In this document: positions 1-8,101 of the stretch, piece after piece
Layout: every line of letters starts with the position of its first letter
Position numbering within the stretch: the stretch's first letter is position 1
NCBI RefSeq assembly: GCF_002027705.1
Contig: NZ_MBTG01000001.1
Coordinates: 248,001-312,000 of the forward strand
Source: Paenibacillus ferrarius
GTDB lineage: Bacteria > Bacillota > Bacilli > Paenibacillales > NBRC-103111
DNA length: 64,000 nucleotides
Direction: 5' to 3'
Translations under genes and position numbers: made by a program
Notes under the pieces: model-generated
Told to the model about the DNA's origin: nothing
Databases searched by the model: none
Seen by the model: the letters and a program-made list of their open reading frames with translations, nothing else

Positions 1-1
1 T

Positions 2-1222
2 CCAGAAAGCTTTTTTCAGAAGGAAAAAGAGCACGTAGAAGGCTTTAATCCTGAACTTCCATGGGTTACGGAAGCCGGTGGGGAGAAGCTCGAAGAGCGT
101 TTAGCTATTCGTCCAACTTCCGAAACGATGATTGGACACATGTATTCGGAGTGGATCAACTCCTACCGTGATTTGCCGCTTTTGATCAACCAATGGGCGA
201 ACGTAGTTCGTTGGGAGAAACGTACATTGCCGTTCCTGCGTACAACCGAATTCTTGTGGCAGGAAGGTCATACGGCTCATGAAGATGAGCAGGATGCGCG
301 CCGCGAAACGATGCAGATGTTAGAGGTTTACCGCCAGTTCGCCGAGGAGTTCCTAGCGATTCCAGTTATCGTTGGACAGAAAACACCTTCTGAGAAATTT
401 GCTGGTGCAATCGATACATTCTCAATCGAAGCGATGATGAAGGATGGCAAAGCGGTACAAGCCGGGACTTCCCATTACCTCGGCACCAACTTCGCAGTTG
501 CTTTCGATATTAAGTTTCTGGATCGTGAGAATCAGCATCAATTCGCACATACTACTTCATGGGGAGTAAGTACGCGATTAATCGGTGCTCTGATTATGGT
601 TCATGGCGATGATCGCGGCTTGGCTTTGCCGCCTAAAGTTGCGCCAACTCAGGTTATTATGATTCCGATTGGGCCTCCAAAAACGAGGGAGCAAGTCATC
701 GGCCGAGTGGATGAGTTGTATGCTGAGCTCAAGAAAGCTGGCGTTCGAGTTAAAGTAGACGATCGTGCGGATCAAAGCCCAGGCTGGAAGTTCAATGAAT
801 ATGAAATGCGCGGCGTACCGATTCGTGTTGAATTAGGACCTCGCGACATGGAAAATGGGCAAGTCGTTTTGGTTTCTCGTGTAAGCGGAGAGAAGAAAAT
901 TGTGCAGCAAGCTGATTTTGTGCAAGAAGTTCAAAATTTACTTGCTGAGATTCACCAGCAGATGTATGATAAAGCGAAGCAGTTCCGTGATGAGCATTAT
1001 ATCGCTGTCGACTCTATTGAAGAGTTCAAGACGTTCTTGGAGACGAAACGCGGATTTGCGCTGGCTGGCTGGTGTGGTTCCAATGCGTGCGAAGAGCACG
1101 TGAAGCAAGAAACAGGTGCGACAAGCCGCAATATTCCTTTCACACCTTCAGAAACGAAATCAACATGTCTCGTTTGCGGCGAAGCTGCTAAACATACGGT
1201 CGTTTTTGGCCGAAGCTATTAA
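2..1222 (+). CDS. proS: Prolyl-tRNA synthetase, 3' part (5' end outside window)
   Basis: Charges tRNA-Pro with proline in the cytosol. The frame is open from base 2, so the start lies upstream of the window; about 406 residues are present. Class II motifs are visible: the motif 2 region (VVRWEKRT, then FLRTTEFLWQEGHT) and the motif 3 region with GDDRGLALPP. An anticodon-binding domain follows, then a C-terminal zinc-type domain with cysteines in CGSNACEEH and CLVCG. The protein ends in a tyrosine (FGRSY), which fits the shorter archaeal-like (type 3) ProRS without an editing insertion rather than the long bacterial form. It precedes polC, as in B. subtilis, and is followed by its own terminator. 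The product call is firm; the subtype rests on the C-terminal features. Confidence 0.96.
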   Translation, partial: PESFFQKEKEHVEGFNPELPWVTEAGGEKLEERLAIRPTSETMIGHMYSEWINSYRDLPLLINQWANVVRWEKRTLPFLRTTEFLWQEGHTAHEDEQDARRETMQMLEVYRQFAEEFLAIPVIVGQKTPSEKFAGAIDTFSIEAMMKDGKAVQAGTSHYLGTNFAVAFDIKFLDRENQHQFAHTTSWGVSTRLIGALIMVHGDDRGLALPPKVAPTQVIMIPIGPPKTREQVIGRVDELYAELKKAGVRVKVDDRADQSPGWKFNEYEMRGVPIRVELGPRDMENGQVVLVSRVSGEKKIVQQADFVQEVQNLLAEIHQQMYDKAKQFRDEHYIAVDSIEEFKTFLETKRGFALAGWCGSNACEEHVKQETGATSRNIPFTPSETKSTCLVCGEAAKHTVVFGRSY

Positions 1223-1232
1223 TTACAATCCT

Positions 1233-1275
1233 AAGGGCAAATGGAGGCAATAATTCCATTGCCCTTCGTATTTTT
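1233..1275 (+). terminator. Intrinsic terminator after proS
   Basis: Arms 1233-1245 and 1255-1266 pair over 12 bp with one bulged A, followed by CGTATTTTT. It ends only 2 bp before the polC Shine-Dalgarno, so polC depends on read-through or on a promoter inside proS; none was seen in the gap. Confidence 0.75.
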
Positions 1276-1290
1276 ATGGGGAGGCTGTTC

Positions 1291-4200
1291 ATGAGTATTT
1301 TGGCTGATAAACGGAATCGCTTTGAGCTTTTGATGCAGCAAGCCGAGATTCCAGCCGATGTGGTGCGCTCATTTTTTGCAGAAGGCTATATTGACCAAGT
1401 GGAGATCAGTCGCAAGAATCGCGATTGGACCTTTTATTTGGTGAAAAATGAAATGGTGCCTTTGAACACATACCGCTCTTTTTGTAAAATGATTCAAGAA
1501 AAGTTCGCTCAAATCGCGAAGATTCGCTTTATTTGGAAGTTTGAGCAAGCAGAACCGGCAGATTTGGTAGAAGAATACTGGAGTTTATTTTTGGAATGGC
1601 TGCAGCGTGAGGTTGCCTCGATTAATGGGTGGATGACCAAAGCAAAAGTCGATGTACAAGGGCATTCCTTAACGCTCGTGATGCTCGATCAAATTGGGCT
1701 TGAACTGGCGAAGAAAAAAAATATGGATATGTTTATCCGGAATTTCTTTCATAATTTCTTCCAAACTGAGCTGACTGTCAAGTATGCCATAAGCGACTCA
1801 ACGGAAATTGAAGCCGAGTATGAGAAATTTGCTAAGCAGCGCGAGCAGGGCGAGAAGACGATTACGCAGGAAATTATGATGTCCATTGATATGGAAGAAG
1901 AAGTAGAATCTTCCTTGCCGGATGACTTGAAGCTCGTGATGGGCTATGAAATTAAAGAGGTGCCGACACCGCTTAAGAATATCCAAGAGGAAGAGAAGAA
2001 AATTACGGTTCAGGGAACGGTGTTTGGTCTTGACGTTAAGGAATTAAGAAACGGGAATACGTTGTTTACCTTTAACTTGACTGATTTTAGCGATTCCTTG
2101 GCGATGAAAGTATTTGCAAAAACGAAGGACGATGTGAAAATCCTCAGTCTTCTTGCGAATGGGACGTGGATTAAAGCGCGCGGCAAGGTTGAGTATGATC
2201 GATTTATGCAAATTCCTGAATTGGTCATGATTCCCAACGATTTGACAGAAGTAATGCCGCCTAGAGACCGTATGGATGACGCCGCAGAGAAGCGTGTAGA
2301 ATTCCATTTGCATACGAACATGAGTACGATGGATGCTTTGACTTCTGTCGATCAATACGTGAAAATGGCCGCCAAATGGGGGCACAAAGCGATTGCGATT
2401 ACCGACCATAGCAATATTCAGTGTTATCCTGATGCAGGTAAAGCTGCTAAGAAACACGGCATTAAAGTCATTTATGGCTTAGAAGCCAATGTTGTTAACG
2501 ACTCGGTGCCTATTGTCATGAACGGCCGCGATTTGGATTTGAAGCAAGCTACTTATGTCATTTTTGACGTGGAGACGACAGGGCTTTCTGTAACGAACAA
2601 TCGAATTATCGAGCTTGCTGGCGTTAAAATGCAGGATGGCAAAGAAATTGACCGGTTTGCAACGTTTATTGACCCACATGAGAAGATTCCTTATAACATT
2701 CAGCAATTAACGAATATTACGGATGATATGGTCGCGGGGGCGCCTGACATTGAAGATGAGCTTCCGAAGTTCGTTGATTTTATTGGCGATGCTGTACTAG
2801 TAGCGCATAATGCCCGTTTCGATATGGGATTCCTGCAAACCAATTTGAAACGAATGGGTCTGCCGGAAGTTACCAACGCGGTTCTTGATACGCTTGAGTT
2901 GGCTAGATTTCTTTTTCCTTCAATGAAAAATCATCGCTTGAACACCTTATCTGATAAATTTAAAGTCGGTCTGGACAACCATCACCGTGCGATAGATGAC
3001 TCCATCGCTTTGGGTTATGTGCTTTATCATTTAATTAACGAGGCCAATGATCGACAAATTACGAGTCTCGTTAAATTGAATGATTACGTAGGTAAAGATT
3101 TGTCGAATCAACGCCCGTTTCATTGTTGTATTTATGCGCTTAATGCCATTGGCAAAAAGAACTTATTCAAACTTATTTCGTTATCCCATACGCAGTATTT
3201 GCAACGCTCGGCAACCATACCCAAGAGTCTCCTAGTCGCACACCGAGAGGGACTACTTCTTACTTCTGGTTGTGAAAAGGGTGAGTTTTTTGAGGCTGTT
3301 CTCAATAAATCAGTGGAAGAAGCGGAACAGGTGGCCGAATTTTATGACATTTTAGAAATCCAGCCCGTAAGCTATAACATGCATCTTGTTGAGAAAGGCC
3401 TTGTAGGCAGTGTCGAAGACTTAGAGAACGCAGTGCGCCGTGTTTGTGAAATTGGTTATAAAACAGGCAAACCAGTTATAGCGACAGGAAACGTTCATTA
3501 TCTTAATCCTCGTGAGAAAGTGTGTCGGGATATTACGATTAACGGCATTACGGGGTTTAGTCCACTGAAAGCCATGAAGAAGCCTGATGCTCATTTCCGT
3601 ACGACCAAAGAGATGCTGGAAGAATTTAAATTCCTGGGCGAAGAAAAGGCGATTGAGGTCGTTATTCGCAGCACCAATGATTTGGCGGATCGGTTTGAAG
3701 TTATTGAACTTTTCCCGGACAAGCTGTTTACCCCTATTATTGAAGGGGCGGACGAGGAGATTCGTGAAACCTGCTATACAACCGCTAAGAACATGTATGG
3801 CGAGGAATTGCCGGAGGTTATTGTGGCTCGTTTGGAAAAAGAATTGGTTCCGATTATTAAATTCGGATTCTCTGCCAACTACCTTATTTCCGAGCGTCTA
3901 GTCAAAAAGTCCAATGAAGACGGCTATCTCGTAGGTTCACGGGGATCTGTAGGGTCCTCTGTTGTTGCGATGATGTTAGGGATTTCGGAAGTTAATCCTT
4001 TGCCTCCTCATTATATTTGTTCAGCTTGCCAGCATAGTGAATGGTTCCTGGACGGTAGTGTCCCGAGTGGATTCGATTTGCCGAATAAGATTTGCCCGAA
4101 TTGCGGGGGGCCCCTCAAGGGAGACGGTCATGATATCCCTTTCGAAACGTTCCTCGGGTTCAAAGGGGACAAGGTTCCCGATATCGATTTGAACTTTTCC

Positions 4201-5601
4201 GGAGAATATCAGCCGGTAGCCCATAATTACACCAAAGAGCTCTTTGGCGAGAAAAGTGTTTTCCGTGCAGGAACGATTGGTACGGTGGCGGAGAAGACGG
4301 CTTTTGGGTTTGTCAAAAAGTATGAAGAGGAACAAGGCGCGAAGTGGCGCGGAGCGGAGCTCAGTCGGTTGGCTTCGGGCTGTACAGGAGTTAAACGAAG
4401 TACGGGGCAGCATCCCGGCGGTATCGTCGTTGTGCCTGATTATATGGAAGTGGATGATATCACACCGGTGCAGTTCCCGGCAGATGATAAAAACTCGGAA
4501 TGGATGACAACGCATTTTGATTATCATGCCTTTGATGCCAATTTGCTGAAACTCGATATTCTTGGACACGACGATCCGACGATGATGCGGATGCTGCAGG
4601 ATTTGACGGGGATTGATCCAACGACAATTCCGATGAACGATGCGAAAGCGATGAGTATCTTTAATTCGACGGAAGCACTTAATGTAAGACCGGACCAAAT
4701 CCGCTCTCCTGTTGCGACTTATGGGGTTCCCGAGATGGGAACGAAATTCGTTCGTCAAATGCTTCAGGAAACACAGCCGAGCTCTTTCGCTGACTTATTG
4801 CAAATATCCGGATTGTCTCATGGAACGGGAGTTTGGTTAGGCAATGCTCAGGAGCTGATTAAGAAAGGGATATGCAACATTAAGACAGTTATCGGCTGTC
4901 GGGATGATATCATGCTCTACTTAATCTATAAGGCTGGAATGGATGCAGGGTTGGCGTTCAAAATTACGGAAAGTGTTCGTAAGGGGAAAGGCTTGACAGA
5001 TGAGTGGAAGGATGAGATGAAGCGCTGCAATGTACCGGCTTGGTATATTGAATCCTGCGAACGGATTGAGTACATGTTTCCAAAAGCACATGCTGCGGCC
5101 TATGTCATCTCTGCTGTTCGTACCGCTTATTTCAAAGTCTATCACCCGATTGCCTATTATGCGACTTACTTTAGTGTTCGTGCGGCGGACTTTGATCTTG
5201 AATTATTATGTCAAGGGTATGATGCGATTCTCAAGAAGCTGATAGAAATTGAAGAGAAAGGCTTCCAAGCGCTGCCAAAGGAAAAAGCGATGGTTTCGAT
5301 TCTTGAGATGTCGCTAGAAATGACTTCACGTGGATTTAGCTTTAAGCCGATTGATATTTACCGCTCGGATGCGACGAGATTTATCATTGATGGAACCTCA
5401 CTGATTCCTCCGTTTGCTGCTATGTCCGGTATCGGTGAAAATGCGGCTAAGAATATTGCCGCTGCCAAAGAAGAGGGAGACTTCCTTTCAATTGAAGATT
5501 TCCAGAATCGCTCCAAAGCTTCGAAAACGGTCATTGAGATGCTGAGTACAATGGGTTGTTTCCGAGGACTTCCAGAGTCCAATCAACTTTCCCTATTCTA
5601 A
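1291..5601 (+). CDS. polC: DNA polymerase III alpha subunit, PolC type
   Basis: Replicative polymerase of low-GC Gram-positives, with built-in 3'-5' proofreading. About 1436 residues, the usual PolC length. Order: N-terminal domain, OB fold (about 230-320), PHP domain begun by FHLHTNMS and split by the DEDD exonuclease (DVETTGLS from residue 426), rest of PHP, zinc module (C910, C913, C935, C938), then the catalytic palm with PDIDLNFSGEYQ (Asp964 and Asp966). The ATG at 1291 is preferred over the in-frame ATG at 1276 because GGGGAGG (1278-1284) sits 6 nt before it and would lie inside the longer version. The C-terminal QLSLF may be a beta-clamp binding tail (inference). Follows proS and precedes the rimP operon, as in B. 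subtilis. Confidence 0.98.
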   Translation: MSILADKRNRFELLMQQAEIPADVVRSFFAEGYIDQVEISRKNRDWTFYLVKNEMVPLNTYRSFCKMIQEKFAQIAKIRFIWKFEQAEPADLVEEYWSLFLEWLQREVASINGWMTKAKVDVQGHSLTLVMLDQIGLELAKKKNMDMFIRNFFHNFFQTELTVKYAISDSTEIEAEYEKFAKQREQGEKTITQEIMMSIDMEEEVESSLPDDLKLVMGYEIKEVPTPLKNIQEEEKKITVQGTVFGLDVKELRNGNTLFTFNLTDFSDSLAMKVFAKTKDDVKILSLLANGTWIKARGKVEYDRFMQIPELVMIPNDLTEVMPPRDRMDDAAEKRVEFHLHTNMSTMDALTSVDQYVKMAAKWGHKAIAITDHSNIQCYPDAGKAAKKHGIKVIYGLEANVVNDSVPIVMNGRDLDLKQATYVIFDVETTGLSVTNNRIIELAGVKMQDGKEIDRFATFIDPHEKIPYNIQQLTNITDDMVAGAPDIEDELPKFVDFIGDAVLVAHNARFDMGFLQTNLKRMGLPEVTNAVLDTLELARFLFPSMKNHRLNTLSDKFKVGLDNHHRAIDDSIALGYVLYHLINEANDRQITSLVKLNDYVGKDLSNQRPFHCCIYALNAIGKKNLFKLISLSHTQYLQRSATIPKSLLVAHREGLLLTSGCEKGEFFEAVLNKSVEEAEQVAEFYDILEIQPVSYNMHLVEKGLVGSVEDLENAVRRVCEIGYKTGKPVIATGNVHYLNPREKVCRDITINGITGFSPLKAMKKPDAHFRTTKEMLEEFKFLGEEKAIEVVIRSTNDLADRFEVIELFPDKLFTPIIEGADEEIRETCYTTAKNMYGEELPEVIVARLEKELVPIIKFGFSANYLISERLVKKSNEDGYLVGSRGSVGSSVVAMMLGISEVNPLPPHYICSACQHSEWFLDGSVPSGFDLPNKICPNCGGPLKGDGHDIPFETFLGFKGDKVPDIDLNFSGEYQPVAHNYTKELFGEKSVFRAGTIGTVAEKTAFGFVKKYEEEQGAKWRGAELSRLASGCTGVKRSTGQHPGGIVVVPDYMEVDDITPVQFPADDKNSEWMTTHFDYHAFDANLLKLDILGHDDPTMMRMLQDLTGIDPTTIPMNDAKAMSIFNSTEALNVRPDQIRSPVATYGVPEMGTKFVRQMLQETQPSSFADLLQISGLSHGTGVWLGNAQELIKKGICNIKTVIGCRDDIMLYLIYKAGMDAGLAFKITESVRKGKGLTDEWKDEMKRCNVPAWYIESCERIEYMFPKAHAAAYVISAVRTAYFKVYHPIAYYATYFSVRAADFDLELLCQGYDAILKKLIEIEEKGFQALPKEKAMVSILEMSLEMTSRGFSFKPIDIYRSDATRFIIDGTSLIPPFAAMSGIGENAAKNIAAAKEEGDFLSIEDFQNRSKASKTVIEMLSTMGCFRGLPESNQLSLF

Positions 5602-5676
5602 AAAGGGCCGCTGATCAGCCTGATTTGATGAAAGAAATAATTAGCTGTCAAGTGAAAATGATTAACAAGTTTGCTA

Positions 5677-5706
5677 TTGTAATGCAAAGAATGGTTATGG
5701 TATAAT
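5677..5706 (+). promoter_or_regulatory. Extended -10 sigma-A promoter of the rimP-nusA-infB operon
   Basis: TTGTAA (5677-5682), 18-bp spacer, TATAAT (5701-5706) with an upstream TGG giving a TGn extended -10. It lies between polC and rimP and is the only good promoter in that gap. Confidence 0.75.
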
Positions 5707-5742
5707 TTTTATTGGCAATAATGAGGATATCATCTTGTGATT

Positions 5743-5766
5743 AAAGAGTGGGGAAACCCACTCTTT
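5743..5766 (+). promoter_or_regulatory. Leader hairpin of the rimP-nusA operon, possible attenuator
   Basis: A perfect 10-bp stem, AAAGAGTGGG with CCCACTCTTT, closed by a GAAA loop, followed by ACATTTT. It starts about 30 nt after the expected transcription start and about 65 nt before rimP. The weak U-tract resembles a NusA-dependent terminator; from memory, NusA autoregulation by leader termination has been reported in B. subtilis. That role here is inference. Confidence 0.55.
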
Positions 5767-5832
5767 ACATTTTGATATAGGACTTTTCGGTTTACGACAA
5801 AGGAAAGTCAATTTTAGGAGGTACATTTATCT

Positions 5833-6297
5833 GTGGTTACACAAGCACAAATCAAATCCGTCATTGAGGACATGCTGAAGGATTTCATTGAACAAAATGG
5901 ATTTGAACTCGTGGATATTGAATATGTCAAAGAGGGCAGCAATTGGTTCCTTCGTGTCTATGCAGACAAGGAAGGCGGAATTGATATAGATGATTGCGGC
6001 CGTATCAGCGAATACTTAAGTGTTCAACTGGATGAGAAGGATCCGATCGCTGATGCCTATTTCTTGGAAGTTTCATCACCAGGAGCGGAACGTCCGCTCA
6101 AGAAAACTCAAGATTATCACAGGGCTGTGGACAGTCACGTATTTGTTACCACGTATGAGCCGATTGACGGTTCCAAAGAGTTTGAAGGATTACTGACTTC
6201 TTTTGACGAGGAAGACCTCGTAGTCGAAATCGGTAAAAAGAAAGTCATCATTCCGTTCACTAAAGTGGCAAGTGCTCGTCTTGCTATCGTTTTTTAG
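5833..6297 (+). CDS. rimP: Ribosome maturation factor RimP
   Basis: Assists maturation of the 30S ribosomal subunit. 154 residues, normal for RimP (B. subtilis YlxS). Family segments are visible: VDIEYVKEGSNWFLRVYAD in the N-terminal alpha/beta domain, a DCGRISEYLS stretch, then EVSSPGAERPL leading into the C-terminal SH3-like barrel. GTG start at 5833 with AGGAGG (5816-5821) 11 nt upstream; no ATG fits. First gene of the nusA-infB operon, 36 bp before nusA. Conserved order and signature make the call firm. Confidence 0.97.
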   Translation: MVTQAQIKSVIEDMLKDFIEQNGFELVDIEYVKEGSNWFLRVYADKEGGIDIDDCGRISEYLSVQLDEKDPIADAYFLEVSSPGAERPLKKTQDYHRAVDSHVFVTTYEPIDGSKEFEGLLTSFDEEDLVVEIGKKKVIIPFTKVASARLAIVF

Positions 6298-6333
6298 TGA
6301 ACGTTACTTATTGAAGGGGGGGACTCAGTTCAA

Positions 6334-7431
6334 ATGAACACGGATTTTATCGAAGCGCTGTCGGAAATTGAACGTGAGAAGGGTATCTCGAAGGAGTTAC
6401 TTATCGATGCAATTGAGGCAGCGATGATTTCTAGTTATAAACGCAATTTCAACACCGCACAAAACGTGCGCGTCGATATCAATCGCCATACAGGCCTCAT
6501 TAAGGTATATGCCCGTAAAACGGTAACTGAGGAAGTACTAGATCCAAGATTGGAAATTTCGGTGCATGCTTCTCGCGAAATTAATCCGAATTATCAATTG
6601 GAAGATATCGTTGAAATTGAAGTGACACCTCGCGATTTTGGTCGAATTGCTGCACAAACCGCTAAGCAAGTGGTGACACAGCGTATTCGCGAAGCGGAGC
6701 GTGGCTTGATTTATAACGCTTTTATTGACAAAGAGGAAGATATCGTTACAGGTATCCTACAACGTCAGGATCAACGTAATATCTATGTGGACTTGGGGAA
6801 AGTTGAGGCCGTATTGCCATTAACAGAACTCATGCCGACAGATAAGTTCAAGCAAGGTGATCGGATCAAAGCGTATATCACGAAAGTGGAAAATACGACC
6901 AAAGGTCCTCAGATCATTTTGTCCCGCACGCATCCAGGATTGTTGAAGCGTCTTTTTGAATTGGAAGTGCCGGAAATTTTTGATGGCGTTGTTGAGATTC
7001 GTTCGGTAGCCCGCGAAGCTGGTTTCCGTTCCAAAATCGCTGTTCACTCCCGCAATCATGAAGTCGATCCGGTTGGTTCTTGTGTAGGTCCGAAAGGGCT
7101 TCGCGTTCAAACGATTGTCAGCGAGTTGCGCGGCGAGAAGATTGACATCGTTCGCTGGATGGAAAGCGTTGAAGAGTACGTCGCTAATGCGCTTAGCCCG
7201 TCCAAAGTTCTTGAAGTACAAATTCATGAAAATGAAAAGATGGCGCGTGTCATTGTGCCTGATTATCAACTTTCTCTAGCTATTGGGATAAAAGGGCAAA
7301 ATGCTCGTTTAGCTGCCAAATTAACAGGCTGGAAAATTGACATAAAGAGTGAGACACAAGCAGAACAAGAGTTTGGCAGAGTGAAAACATATACGGAAGA
7401 AATGCATCAAGATTCCGTTAGCATCGATTAA
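6334..7431 (+). CDS. nusA: Transcription termination/antitermination factor NusA
   Basis: Binds RNA polymerase and nascent RNA and modulates pausing and termination. 365 residues, the short form without the C-terminal acidic repeats of E. coli NusA, as usual in Firmicutes. Order: N-terminal polymerase-binding domain (1 to about 130), S1 domain (about 135-200, with [16 protein letters not shown]), then two KH domains ([31 protein letters not shown]). ATG at 6334 preceded by a GGGGGGG tract. If the leader hairpin upstream of rimP is an attenuator, NusA would control its own operon (inference). Confidence 0.98.
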   Translation: MNTDFIEALSEIEREKGISKELLIDAIEAAMISSYKRNFNTAQNVRVDINRHTGLIKVYARKTVTEEVLDPRLEISVHASREINPNYQLEDIVEIEVTPRDFGRIAAQTAKQVVTQRIREAERGLIYNAFIDKEEDIVTGILQRQDQRNIYVDLGKVEAVLPLTELMPTDKFKQGDRIKAYITKVENTTKGPQIILSRTHPGLLKRLFELEVPEIFDGVVEIRSVAREAGFRSKIAVHSRNHEVDPVGSCVGPKGLRVQTIVSELRGEKIDIVRWMESVEEYVANALSPSKVLEVQIHENEKMARVIVPDYQLSLAIGIKGQNARLAAKLTGWKIDIKSETQAEQEFGRVKTYTEEMHQDSVSID

Positions 7432-7464
7432 TTCAGTTTTGGTTTGGAGCAAGGGGTGATCGGA

Positions 7465-7782
7465 ATGAAGCAGAGAAAAATCCCTCTGAGAAAATGCGTG
7501 GCCTGCCAGGAAATGATGCCGAAGAGGGACTTGATCCGCGTCGTCAAAACGCCGGAAGATGACATTCTCATTGATCTCAAAGGGAAGAAGTCTGGGCGCG
7601 GTGCCTACTTATGCGGTAAAGTTGCTTGTTTTAAATTGGCAAAGAAAAGCAAAGCCCTGGATAGAGCCCTTAAGCATGCCGTAGGCGCTGATATTTATGA
7701 TCAATTGGAGCAAGATTTTATTCGAGTTGAAGATGAATTCCTCTCTTCGAAAGAGGAGGAGTCTGAAGACGATGAATCCTAA
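7465..7782 (+). CDS. rnpM: RnpM (YlxR), RNase P modulator
   Basis: Small nucleic-acid-binding protein, 105 residues. Family signature: RKCVACQEM near the N-terminus and GRGAYLC in the middle. YlxR proteins have been reported to bind and modulate RNase P, hence the name RnpM. The ATG at 7465 is preferred to an upstream in-frame TTG at 7444 because AAGGGGTGAT lies immediately before it. The C-terminus is very acidic ([12 protein letters not shown]). It overlaps ylxQ by 11 nt, suggesting translational coupling. Same position as in B. subtilis. Confidence 0.93.
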   Translation: MKQRKIPLRKCVACQEMMPKRDLIRVVKTPEDDILIDLKGKKSGRGAYLCGKVACFKLAKKSKALDRALKHAVGADIYDQLEQDFIRVEDEFLSSKEEESEDDES

Positions 7783-8101
7783 ATTTCTCTCCCAATTGGG
7801 CTTGGCGATGCGGGCGGGTAAGCTGGTTACCGGCGATGAAGGTGTTTTTAAAGCGATTCGCGCAGGTGAGGCTAAACTTGTCATTATGGCGGAAGATGCA
7901 TCGGCTAATACACGTAAGAAATTTCAAGATAAATGCCAGTTTTATGGGGTTAAACTCATGGAAATCGGTACGAAGTATGAATTGGGTCGCAGCATAGGAA
8001 AAGAAATGCGTGTCACCATAGGTGTATTGGACGGAGGCTTCGCGCAGATGCTGCAGAAGAGTCAAGATAATCCTGCGGAGGTGAAACATATTGACCAATA
8101 A
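7772..8101 (+). CDS. ylxQ: YlxQ, L7Ae-family RNA-binding protein
   Basis: 109 residues of the L7Ae/L30e fold, a family that binds kink-turn RNA and may associate with ribosomes. Visible: [20 protein letters not shown] and [10 protein letters not shown], then [20 protein letters not shown]. The ATG at 7772 has AGAGGAGGAG just upstream inside the end of rnpM. The 3' end overlaps infB by 11 nt, so rnpM-ylxQ-infB form a coupled chain. The precise cellular role is not established from sequence. Confidence 0.9.
   Translation: MNPKFLSQLGLAMRAGKLVTGDEGVFKAIRAGEAKLVIMAEDASANTRKKFQDKCQFYGVKLMEIGTKYELGRSIGKEMRVTIGVLDGGFAQMLQKSQDNPAEVKHIDQ

Noticed and set aside
4021..4758. 245-codon minus-strand ORF
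   Set aside because: Lies wholly inside polC, antisense, with arginine/histidine-rich low-information product and no ribosome site; a shadow frame.
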